Notes: generated from the sequence alone by a model not told the origin. A stretch of DNA of 5,042 nucleotides from an uncultured Ruminococcus sp. (GCA_946544695.1 CAMNMO010000237.1:1-5042), one strand, 5' to 3'. Counted from the stretch's first letter, positions 1 through 4,356 are shown. Translations and numbers: made by a program.

Positions 1-57
1 ATTTTACAGCCGTAATGCATGTTCAAACCTTTATATTATGCAAAAATTGATTTCCGT
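1..57 (+). repeat. Right-hand end of a MITE-like repeat, cut by the window edge
   Basis: This stretch matches positions 1278-1334 at 56 of 57 bases (A at 33 against G at 1310). The second copy belongs to a complete element with terminal inverted repeats, so this is read as the right part of another copy whose first ~83 bases lie left of the window. It ends in the same terminal sequence, AAAATTGATTTCCGT. If it is a full insertion, the bases that follow (ATCAAGTCAC, 58-67) should recur just upstream of its left end; that cannot be tested here. Confidence 0.8.
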
Positions 58-76
58 ATCAAGTCACAGATAATTA

Positions 77-105
77 TTGACAACTCAGAAAAGTCGTGAT
101 ATACT
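77..105 (+). promoter_or_regulatory. SigmaA-type promoter of the DUF445 gene
   Basis: A consensus -35 box TTGACA (77-82) is followed after exactly 17 bp by TATACT (100-105). A TG at 97-98, one base ahead of the -10 box, gives an extended -10. Transcription would start near 112, leaving a leader of about 110 nt before the ATG at 224. The -35 box begins 19 nt after the end of the repeat at 1-57. Confidence 0.85.
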
Positions 106-153
106 TTTATAAAAAGACACAAGGGTCTCAAAAGAAAGAGTAAAGTCAGAACT

Positions 154-180
154 GCGGGATAACTGCTTTGGGATCCCCGC
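154..180 (+). other. Possible leader hairpin of the DUF445 gene
   Basis: GCGGGAT (154-160) can pair with ATCCCCGC (173-180) with one bulged C, around a 12-nt loop. No T-run follows, so it is not a terminator. A short direct repeat AACTGC (150-155 and 161-166) overlaps its left arm. The leader from about 112 to 210 is otherwise A-rich and shows no recognised riboswitch. The hairpin could be incidental. Confidence 0.3.
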
Positions 181-223
181 TGAATAAAAAGAAAGAAATA
201 AAAAGAAAACGGAGAGTGACAGA

Positions 224-1114
224 ATGGAGATACTAAAAATGCTTGCAGCACCGCTGATAGGCGCTGTGATAGGCTATTTCACCAATTACATCGCTGTGAA
301 GATGCTTTTCTTCCCGCAGCATGAAGTACGAGTTTTTGGACACGTACTCCCCTTTACCCCAGGTGCGATACCAAAGGGCAAGCCCAGACTTGCAAAGGCT
401 GTCGGCAGGGTCGTGGGGAATAATCTGCTGACTAAGGACGACATAAAAGCCAAGCTGCTTGGCGGCGAGATAGAAAAGCGTGTGACAGATGTGATAACCA
501 CAGAGATGCACAACAAGCTGAAAGATGAGATATGCAAGCTGACCCACTGTGAGGAAGAAGTATACGATTCGGGAAGGTCAAAACTCAGCGAGATGCTGAG
601 CAGGCAGATAGTCGATGAATTGTCTGCATCACAGCTGCCCGAGATAGTTGTGGACAAAGCAAACGAATCCATAAAGGAAAAACTCAGCGGTACTATGTTC
701 TCTAAGCTGATATCAGACGAGAAGATACATTCGCTGACCTCGCCGCTGGTCGGCAAGATACGTTCGATGATAGACCGTGACGGCATGGACTGCGTAAAGC
801 CTGTCATCGAAAGCAAGCTGACTGAGGGCGGCGACAAGACAGGTCTTGAACTGCTGGAACTTGTAAAGGTCGATGAAGAAAGGCTAGGCGAACTGATAGG
901 CAAGGTCTACCGCAAAACGGTGGACAAGTATGTGGATAAGCTGTTTGAAAAGCTTGACCTTGCTGCTATGGTCGAAAAGAAGATAAACGACATGGACGTT
1001 GATGAGATGGAGCGTCTGGTGCAGTCTGTAATGAAAAAGGAACTCAGCACCATCGTTAATCTTGGTGCGCTGATAGGTTTTGTGCTGGGTCTTTTCAATC
1101 TGATAGTCAAATAA
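224..1114 (+). CDS. DUF445 family membrane protein (YheB/YtxA-like)
   Basis: This 296-residue protein of unknown biochemical role belongs to the DUF445 family. The family signature lies at the N-terminus: a membrane segment (about residues 8-30) carrying GAVIGYFTNYIAVKMLFFP, then FTPGAIPKGKPRLAKAVG (about 44-61), close to the family's usual PG-IP-K/R-LA motif. The middle (about 65-270) is charged and mostly helical, with many K/E/D residues. A second hydrophobic segment closes the protein (about 276-295). This suggests both ends in the membrane with a helical domain between them. B. subtilis YheB is somewhat longer. The ATG at 224 is chosen because GGAGAG (211-216) sits at a proper distance; a later Met (codon 6) has no such site. 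The gene is single, with its own promoter and a strong terminator. Family assignment is confident, function unknown. Confidence 0.92.
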   Translation: MEILKMLAAPLIGAVIGYFTNYIAVKMLFFPQHEVRVFGHVLPFTPGAIPKGKPRLAKAVGRVVGNNLLTKDDIKAKLLGGEIEKRVTDVITTEMHNKLKDEICKLTHCEEEVYDSGRSKLSEMLSRQIVDELSASQLPEIVVDKANESIKEKLSGTMFSKLISDEKIHSLTSPLVGKIRSMIDRDGMDCVKPVIESKLTEGGDKTGLELLELVKVDEERLGELIGKVYRKTVDKYVDKLFEKLDLAAMVEKKINDMDVDEMERLVQSVMKKELSTIVNLGALIGFVLGLFNLIVK

Positions 1115-1119
1115 CTTAT

Positions 1120-1149
1120 GCCGACTCTTTATAAAGAGTCGGCTTTTTT
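1120..1149 (+). terminator. Rho-independent terminator of the DUF445 gene
   Basis: GCCGACTCTTT (1120-1130) is the exact reverse complement of AAAGAGTCGGC (1133-1143). A tight A/T-rich turn joins them and six T (1144-1149) follow. It starts 5 nt after the TAA stop. Confidence 0.93.
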
Positions 1150-1184
1150 GTACAGATGATGTTTTTATAGGGACTGACATTCCT

Positions 1185-1194
1185 GCCAATTTCA
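1185..1194 (+). repeat. Left copy of putative target-site duplication
   Basis: GCCAATTTCA here is repeated exactly at 1335-1344, on the other side of the inverted-repeat element. The duplication is 10 bp if the element ends at T1334, as the copy at 1-57 suggests. It is 9 bp (CCAATTTCA) if G1335 belongs to the element, which would make the terminal inverted repeats a symmetric 16 bp. Confidence 0.75.
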
Positions 1195-1334
1195 CACGGA
1201 AATCAATTTTGACAAAACAAAGCTGTATTTTTGTGTATTCCCCCCGCCGAAGGCGGGGGGAATACACTCAACACCATATTTTACAGCCGTAATGCATGTT
1301 CAAACCTTTGTATTATGCAAAAATTGATTTCCGT
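1195..1334. mobile_element. MITE-like non-autonomous element, about 140 bp
   Basis: The element begins with (C)ACGGAAATCAATTTT (1195-1210) and ends with AAAATTGATTTCCGT (1320-1334). These are perfect inverted repeats of 15 bp, or 16 bp if G1335 is counted. A 9-10 bp direct repeat flanks it, as expected of a transposition target duplication. Inside is a perfect 16-bp stem hairpin (1233-1267) and weaker complementary patches, such as ACAAAG and GCTGTA on the left against their complements on the right. The whole element could therefore fold into a long imperfect hairpin. It has no coding capacity and would need a transposase supplied elsewhere. The right 57 bp recurs at 1-57, so it is a repeat family. 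The duplication length is compatible with IS4-type transposases among others, but no parent element is visible. Confidence 0.75.
1233..1267. repeat. Perfect 16-bp hairpin with GAA loop inside the MITE
   Basis: GTGTATTCCCCCCGCC (1233-1248), loop GAA (1249-1251), then the exact complement GGCGGGGGGAATACAC (1252-1267). The run of six C against six G makes it very stable. A GAA triloop closed by a C-G pair is known to form exceptionally stable single-stranded DNA mini-hairpins. No T-run follows on either strand, so it is not a standard terminator. Confidence 0.9.
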
Positions 1335-1344
1335 GCCAATTTCA
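1335..1344 (+). repeat. Right copy of putative target-site duplication
   Basis: GCCAATTTCA matches 1185-1194 exactly and abuts the right terminal inverted repeat. It lies 9 nt upstream of the -35 box of the dockerin gene promoter. Confidence 0.75.
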
Positions 1345-1353
1345 GGAATGCGG

Positions 1354-1382
1354 TTGACAAAGGGCGAAAGATGATGTAAAAT
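1354..1382 (+). promoter_or_regulatory. SigmaA-type promoter of the dockerin protein gene
   Basis: TTGACA (1354-1359) and TAAAAT (1377-1382) are 17 bp apart. The nearby TATAGT (1385-1390) looks like a -10 box but is 25 bp from the -35, so it is less likely. Transcription would begin near 1389. The -35 box starts 19 nt after the MITE end, the same distance as at the DUF445 promoter. Confidence 0.75.
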
Positions 1383-1388
1383 GTTATA

Positions 1389-1495
1389 GTAAACGATATA
1401 TAAGCAAGAAGATCAATGTCGTTTAATAAATGACACAGGATCAAAGATATGATCTGATATTGATATTTATTGTGTAAAACTACGGAGGGAAAACA
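1389..1495 (+). other. 5' leader of the dockerin protein gene
   Basis: This A/T-rich leader of about 105 nt contains one possible hairpin, TGTCGTTTA (1417-1425) with TAAATGACA (1427-1435). It pairs with one G-T wobble and needs a few central bases left unpaired as the loop. GATC repeats occur around 1439-1454. No riboswitch consensus was recognised. It ends with a strong ribosome site, GGAGG (1484-1488). Confidence 0.35.
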
Positions 1496-2665
1496 ATGAG
1501 AGGTACAAAAACACTTGCATTCCTCACAGCAATGGTGTCCTGCATGACATGTACTGCTGCGGTGCATGCAGATGAAGATGACAAACAACTCACTGCTTCG
1601 CTGGGACTGGCAAGCAGCGATCTCAGTGTGCAAAGCTGGGAAAAGGATATCGTTATAGATGAAGGCATCAATTCGGTGACTTTCCTGCCCCCTGATGACA
1701 GCAAGGGCGAGACTACTGTCATCAACGGCATAGGCATGCTGGTGATAGATATCAAAGACAGCTATTTTGAGGAGGGCGCCATAACCATCGACAGCATAAC
1801 TGTTGACGGCAAGGAACTTGAATTTGACGAAAGCGCCATGATATTCGGTGCAAACACGGGCGCTGACAACAGCGATTACAGGATAGAACTGTTTTCATGC
1901 TTTGGAAAGACAAAAGATACAAAACCTTTTGACGCCGCTAAGGTCACCGTCAACGAAAATGTTACGGTCACTTTCACGGTAAGCAAACCAAGTCCCGACA
2001 AAAGGCTGAAGGCTGTTACGGGCAATGTGGTGGAAGCGGTGAACAGCAAGTCCCCAAAACCACTTACAGATTACAAAGTCGAGATAAGCACGGTGGAGAT
2101 ATTTGACGATGAGGTCACCAGCGATGAGGAGACCACAGCTGAGGAAACTTCCACCGATACTGAGACCACTGAGGCTGAAACTACCGCTGATGAGGACAGC
2201 AGCGCTGAGACTCCCACCGACGAGGGATCCACTGCACAGGAAAGCACAGGCGATGAGGAAGTTTTTGAATTCGGTGAACTGATAAGGTCTGTGGACGCTG
2301 CATTTGCACCTGCCTGCACTGTTGACGGCGATGTATTCACCGCAAAGCTGAAACGTGGCATATATGACTTCACCATAAGCAAAGAAGGCTACGCTGCAAG
2401 GGTCATCAAAGGCGTTACAATTGACACCGACCTTGCACCCGATGCACTCCGTGATATCGACCTGAGGGCTTACGGTGACGTCAACGGCAACGGCGTGCGT
2501 AATGTTACGGATATCTCCATCGTGGCGGCTTATGTGAAAAAGGTCAAGAACTTCACTGACGATTATCAGTATTCGGTGGCAGATGTGACCCACGATGATA
2601 CAGTGAATGTCACCGATATATCGGCAATTGCGGGCGATGTGAAGGGCATCAAAGAAATAATTTGA
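1496..2665 (+). CDS. Secreted dockerin-containing protein, no recognised catalytic domain
   Basis: This is a 389-residue exported protein likely to join a cellulosome-type complex by dockerin-cohesin binding. Residues 1-25 form a signal peptide (MRGTK, a hydrophobic stretch, VHA before D26) with no lipobox. Residues about 30-163 look like a beta-sandwich, with alternating hydrophobic strands and a DYRIELFSCFGKTKD segment resembling modules in ruminococcal dockerin proteins. Residues about 170-195 and 273-310 resemble the two halves of a carboxypeptidase-regulatory-like fold (TGNVVEAVN..., then FTAKLKRGIYDFTISKEGY). Between them is an acidic Thr/Glu/Asp/Ser tract (about 203-257). The dockerin is at 324-389. 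Calcium loop one is D328-N330-N332-N336-D339. Loop two is D363-T365-D367-N371-D374, with D368 where Gly is usual. Both loops carry V-T before the last Asp. The ATG at 1496 has GGAGG 7 nt upstream. Role beyond the dockerin is unknown; carbohydrate binding is a guess. Confidence 0.88.
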   Translation: MRGTKTLAFLTAMVSCMTCTAAVHADEDDKQLTASLGLASSDLSVQSWEKDIVIDEGINSVTFLPPDDSKGETTVINGIGMLVIDIKDSYFEEGAITIDSITVDGKELEFDESAMIFGANTGADNSDYRIELFSCFGKTKDTKPFDAAKVTVNENVTVTFTVSKPSPDKRLKAVTGNVVEAVNSKSPKPLTDYKVEISTVEIFDDEVTSDEETTAEETSTDTETTEAETTADEDSSAETPTDEGSTAQESTGDEEVFEFGELIRSVDAAFAPACTVDGDVFTAKLKRGIYDFTISKEGYAARVIKGVTIDTDLAPDALRDIDLRAYGDVNGNGVRNVTDISIVAAYVKKVKNFTDDYQYSVADVTHDDTVNVTDISAIAGDVKGIKEII

Positions 2666-2684
2666 AAAAAATTTCAAAAAGGGC

Positions 2685-2713
2685 TTGACAAATCAAGTCT
2701 GATGGTGTATAAT
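2685..2713 (+). promoter_or_regulatory. Perfect-consensus promoter of the tRNA-Thr genes
   Basis: TTGACA (2685-2690), 17 bp, TATAAT (2708-2713) is an exact match to the sigmaA consensus. It starts 20 nt after the dockerin gene stop. Transcription would begin near 2720, about 36 nt before the mature tRNA. Such strength suits a stable RNA gene. Confidence 0.93.
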
Positions 2714-2755
2714 ATACTAGTCGGTTGATGAGAGACTTCTGAAAACTGATGGTAA

Positions 2756-2828
2756 GCTGATATGGCTCAGGTGGTAGAGCACATCCTTGGTAAGGATGAG
2801 GTCCCCGGTTCGAATCCGGGTATCAGCT
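2756..2828 (+). tRNA. tRNA-Thr (anticodon GGT), copy 1
   Basis: The 73 nt fold as a full cloverleaf. The acceptor stem is GCTGATA with TATCAGC (7 bp). The D stem is GCTC with GAGC. The anticodon stem is CATCC with GGATG around loop TTGGTAA. The T stem is CCCGG with CCGGG around TTCGAAT. The anticodon GGT reads ACC and ACT threonine codons. The discriminator base is T. CCA is not encoded, so the cell must add it. A terminator follows 3 nt later. Confidence 0.98.
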
Positions 2829-2831
2829 CTT

Positions 2832-2860
2832 GCTCCGAATTATTCGGGGCATTATTTTTT
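2832..2860 (+). terminator. Terminator after tRNA-Thr copy 1
   Basis: GCTCCGAA (2832-2839) pairs with TTCGGGGC (2843-2850) with one G-T wobble and a TTA loop. ATTATTTTTT (2851-2860) follows. Confidence 0.85.
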
Positions 2861-2899
2861 GTCAATAGGACATGGCGATATGCCGCAAACTGACGACAA

Positions 2900-2972
2900 G
2901 CTGATATGGCTCAGGTGGTAGAGCACATCCTTGGTAAGGATGAGGTCCCCGGTTCGAATCCGGGTATCAGCT
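2900..2972 (+). tRNA. tRNA-Thr (anticodon GGT), copy 2
   Basis: All 73 bases are identical to copy 1, giving the same cloverleaf and GGT anticodon. The two start 144 bp apart. Identity stops 2 nt upstream of the gene and becomes patchy just downstream, where both continue CTCTTGYTCCGA. No good promoter is visible in the 39 nt between the first terminator and this gene. It is therefore either expressed by readthrough from copy 1 or uses a weak promoter that I cannot see. Confidence 0.98.
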
Positions 2973-2973
2973 C

Positions 2974-3001
2974 TTGTTCCGATGTATGTCGGGACTATGA
3001 T
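2974..3001 (+). promoter_or_regulatory. Possible promoter of the riboswitch-thiT unit
   Basis: TTGTTC (2974-2979), 16 bp, TATGAT (2996-3001) is a moderate sigmaA-like match. It would start transcription near 3008, just ahead of the riboswitch. It overlaps the hairpin after tRNA copy 2, which fills the spacer almost exactly. The alternative is that the riboswitch is reached by readthrough from the tRNA genes. Confidence 0.4.
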
Positions 3002-3010
3002 ATTTGTTTT
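2976..3010 (+). terminator. Weak terminator-like hairpin after tRNA-Thr copy 2
   Basis: GTTCCGA (2976-2982) pairs with TCGGGAC (2989-2995) with one wobble around a 6-nt loop. The following tract (TATGATATTTGTTTT) is T-rich but broken, so termination would be weaker than after copy 1. The arms resemble the first terminator, consistent with duplication and decay. Confidence 0.45.
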
Positions 3011-3012
3011 GA

Positions 3013-3108
3013 TATTTGCAGGGGGACGAAAGGCGCAAGCCCCAGTTGAGAGGACACACAGTCTGACCCTTTGAACCTGTCGGCTAACACCGTGGTAGGA
3101 AGTCAAGT
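3013..3108 (+). promoter_or_regulatory. TPP riboswitch (THI element) controlling thiT
   Basis: The conserved cores are present in order. GAGA lies in CAGTTGAGAGG (3043-3052), matching the CTGAGA pyrimidine-sensing core with one change. ACCCTTTGAACCTG (3066-3079) is followed by GGCTAACACC (3082-3091) and GGTAGGAAGTC (3094-3104), which form the pyrophosphate-sensing arm. Outer stem P1 can form from ATTTG (3013-3017) with CAAGT (3104-3108). A GGC-GCAA-GCC hairpin (3032-3041) fills the variable P3 region. It lies directly upstream of a terminator and thiT, so it most likely stops transcription when thiamine pyrophosphate is plentiful. Confidence 0.93.
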
Positions 3109-3129
3109 ATTATCCATAGGGACTGTCTT

Positions 3130-3160
3130 CGCCTGCCGTTACGGGGGCGTTTTTTGTTTT
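3130..3160 (+). terminator. Riboswitch-controlled intrinsic terminator
   Basis: CGCCTGCCG (3130-3138) pairs with CGGGGGCG (3142-3149), with one T-G wobble and one bulged G, around a TTA loop. TTTTTTGTTTT (3150-3160) follows. Its place between aptamer and thiT start marks it as the expression platform. I could not identify one clear antiterminator; AGTC (3101-3104) with GACT (3121-3124) is one candidate pairing linking the aptamer's 3' side to this region. Confidence 0.82.
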
Positions 3161-3186
3161 CTGCAAAATAGGAAGGAAGTAGAAAA

Positions 3187-3774
3187 ATGAAAAACTCAAA
3201 AACGCTGTGGCTGGTCGAGGGTGCCGTAATGGTCGCACTTGCCACTGTTCTCAGTCTCATCAAGGTCTACAAGCTGCCCTGGGGCGGTTCGATAACCCTG
3301 CTTTCCATGCTGCCTATATGCATTTACAGCATCAAGCACGGCGTGGCAAAAGGTCTGGCTGTATCTTTCGTATTCGCACTGATACAGATGTTCATGGACC
3401 TGGGCGAGGTACTCAGCTGGGGACTTTCTGCGGGCACACTTGTCGCATGCATACTGCTTGACTATCTTGTGGCTTTCACAGTTATCGGTCTTGCGGGAAT
3501 GTTCCGCACAAAGAAAATGCCCGGCTGGATAGCAGGCACTGTTATAGCACTGCTGCTGAGACTTGCAAGCCATTTCGCCAGCGGCGTGTGGATATGGGAA
3601 AGCGCAGGCAAACTGTGGGACGGTTTCGATACCTCCAATACATATCTGTACAGCCTGCTTTACAACGGATCGTACATGGTGCCCGAGATAATATTCTCGG
3701 TCATAGGCGCTGTTATACTGTTCTCACTGCCGCAGACCAAGAAGCTTATCGCACCGAGAAACGAAAAGGTCTGA
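3187..3774 (+). CDS. thiT: Thiamine-specific ECF transporter S-component ThiT
   Basis: This 195-residue membrane protein should bind thiamine and bring it in with a shared ECF energising module (EcfA, EcfA', EcfT). It has about six hydrophobic segments and the normal ThiT length. Residues matching the thiamine pocket of Lactococcus ThiT can be placed: W32 in the first loop, D92-Y93 in LLDYLVAF (where the Lactococcus protein has Glu-Tyr), H129 and W135/W137 in SHFASGVWIW, and Y155 and N160 in LYSLLYNG. The Glu-to-Asp change is from memory of the family alignment and should be checked. The ATG at 3187 follows a purine-rich ribosome site (AGGAAGGAAG, 3170-3179). The TPP riboswitch upstream independently supports the assignment. 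No ECF module gene is in the window, as is usual for group II systems. The gene ends in a terminator that also carries the next promoter. Confidence 0.94.
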   Translation: MKNSKTLWLVEGAVMVALATVLSLIKVYKLPWGGSITLLSMLPICIYSIKHGVAKGLAVSFVFALIQMFMDLGEVLSWGLSAGTLVACILLDYLVAFTVIGLAGMFRTKKMPGWIAGTVIALLLRLASHFASGVWIWESAGKLWDGFDTSNTYLYSLLYNGSYMVPEIIFSVIGAVILFSLPQTKKLIAPRNEKV

Positions 3775-3783
3775 AAATACTGC

Positions 3784-3812
3784 TTGAAAATCATCGTCTG
3801 ACATGATATAAT
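3784..3812 (+). promoter_or_regulatory. Promoter of the GNAT gene, embedded in the thiT terminator
   Basis: TTGAAA (3784-3789), 17 bp, TATAAT (3807-3812), with TG at 3804-3805 as an extended -10. The -10 box is the loop of the terminator hairpin at 3793-3829. Transcription should start around 3818-3820 in the descending arm, so the new transcript carries only part of one arm and cannot form the hairpin. Confidence 0.8.
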
Positions 3813-3829
3813 ATGTCAGACGATTTTTT
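3793..3829 (+). terminator. Rho-independent terminator of thiT
   Basis: ATCGTCTGACAT (3793-3804) and ATGTCAGACGAT (3813-3824) form a perfect 12-bp stem around GATATAAT. A six-T run (3824-3829) follows. It begins 19 nt after the thiT stop. Confidence 0.93.
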
Positions 3830-3846
3830 ATACGGAGGTAAGGCTT

Positions 3847-4314
3847 ATGGTTAGAATGGCAGCCGAAAAGGATATCCCGCAGATGATGGAACTGCTGCGT
3901 CAGGTGTGCACGGTGCACGCAAAGGGAAGACCCGACCTGTTCGTTGAGGGCGGCACAAAGTATGACGAACAACAGCTGAAAGCCATCATCGCTGACAAGA
4001 CCACGCCCGTTTTTGCATGGTGCGACGATGACGACATAATGCGGGGCTATGCATTCTGTGTGTTGAAAGGACCGTCAGCTGATACTGCCACCACCGATAT
4101 ACGCTCACTGTACATCGACGATATCTGCGTTGACGAAAGTGCAAGGGGCAGGCATATAGGCAGTCAGCTTTATGAAGCAGTCAAGGCTTATGCAAAAGAG
4201 ATGGGCTGCTACAATATCACCCTTAACGTATGGGAGAAAAACCCGACAGCAAGGGCTTTTTACGAAGCTATGGGCATGTCTGTGCAAAAGACCTGCATGG
4301 AAGAAATACTGTAA
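3847..4314 (+). CDS. GNAT family N-acetyltransferase
   Basis: This 155-residue protein is expected to transfer an acetyl group from acetyl-CoA to an amine; the substrate cannot be told from sequence. The N-terminal part has the usual first helix (DIPQMMELLRQV, about 9-20) and a PDLF...KYDE segment (29-41). Motif A follows strand 4, LYIDDICVDE (88-97), as R100-G-R-H-I-G105. Here His103 takes the place often held by the first Gly of the RxxGxG pattern, a variant seen in many GNATs. Motif B is NITLNVWEKNPTARAFYEAMG (123-143), with N132, A135 and Y139 at typical positions. The ATG at 3847 follows GGAGG (3834-3838) at 8 nt. A leader of only about 28 nt follows its promoter. The gene converges with the minus-strand rtcB unit at a shared terminator. 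Confidence 0.92.
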   Translation: MVRMAAEKDIPQMMELLRQVCTVHAKGRPDLFVEGGTKYDEQQLKAIIADKTTPVFAWCDDDDIMRGYAFCVLKGPSADTATTDIRSLYIDDICVDESARGRHIGSQLYEAVKAYAKEMGCYNITLNVWEKNPTARAFYEAMGMSVQKTCMEEIL

Positions 4315-4317
4315 AAG

Positions 4318-4356
4318 AACAGCAGCAGTCCATTTTCATGGACTGCTGCTGTTTTT
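4318..4356. terminator. Shared bidirectional terminator between convergent genes
   Basis: AACAGCAGCAGTCCAT (4318-4333) and ATGGACTGCTGCTGTT (4338-4353) form a perfect 16-bp stem with loop TTTC. The plus strand continues with T (4352-4356), and the minus strand reads GTTCTTTTAC after the stem. It starts 4 nt after the GNAT stop codon. Its last T residues reach the stop codon of the minus-strand small gene. Confidence 0.92.

Larger units (their letters stand above)
1178..1350. other. Palindrome split by the repeat insertion
   Basis: CATTCCTG (1178-1185) and CAGGAATG (1343-1350) are exact reverse complements and sit just outside the inserted repeat. Removing the repeat and one copy of the flanking direct repeat leaves CATTCCTG-CCAATTT-CAGGAATG, a perfect 8-bp-arm inverted repeat with a 7-nt centre. 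This would have ended 3 nt before the -35 box at 1354. It may have been an operator-like site or simply a hairpin target; the sequence does not decide. Confidence 0.6.

Noticed and set aside
286..903. Long minus-strand open frame of 205 codons opposite the DUF445 gene.
   Set aside because: It is very rich in Ser and Thr as expected from the antisense of Glu/Asp/Lys codons, has no ribosome site, and mirrors a clear family gene.
1168..1177. ATAGGGACTG occurs here and again at 3115-3124.
   Set aside because: A shared 10-mer is expected several times by chance in 5 kb, and the contexts are unrelated.
1233..1267. The GC-rich hairpin as a transcription terminator or a CRISPR repeat.
   Set aside because: There is no T-run on either side and no regularly spaced series of repeats.
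1306..1339. A minus-strand promoter-like pair at the repeat's right end: TTGGCA (from the flank) 16 bp from CATAAT, with TTGATA in the same place at copy 1.
   Set aside because: The -10 match is poor, it would read inward through the repeat towards no gene, and A/T-rich sequence yields such matches easily. The shared CAA in both flanks could instead reflect target preference.
1385..1390. TATAGT as the -10 box of the dockerin gene promoter.
   Set aside because: It lies 25 bp from the -35 box; TAAAAT at 1377-1382 has the standard 17-bp spacing.
1895..2677. Long minus-strand open frame of 260 codons opposite the dockerin gene.
   Set aside because: It is the complement of a gene with signal peptide, domains and dockerin; no start signals support it.
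2756..2972. The identical tRNA copies as attachment sites of an integrated element.
   Set aside because: The 71 bp between them hold only a terminator and short spacer, with no integrase or cargo, and whole genes rather than 3' ends are duplicated.
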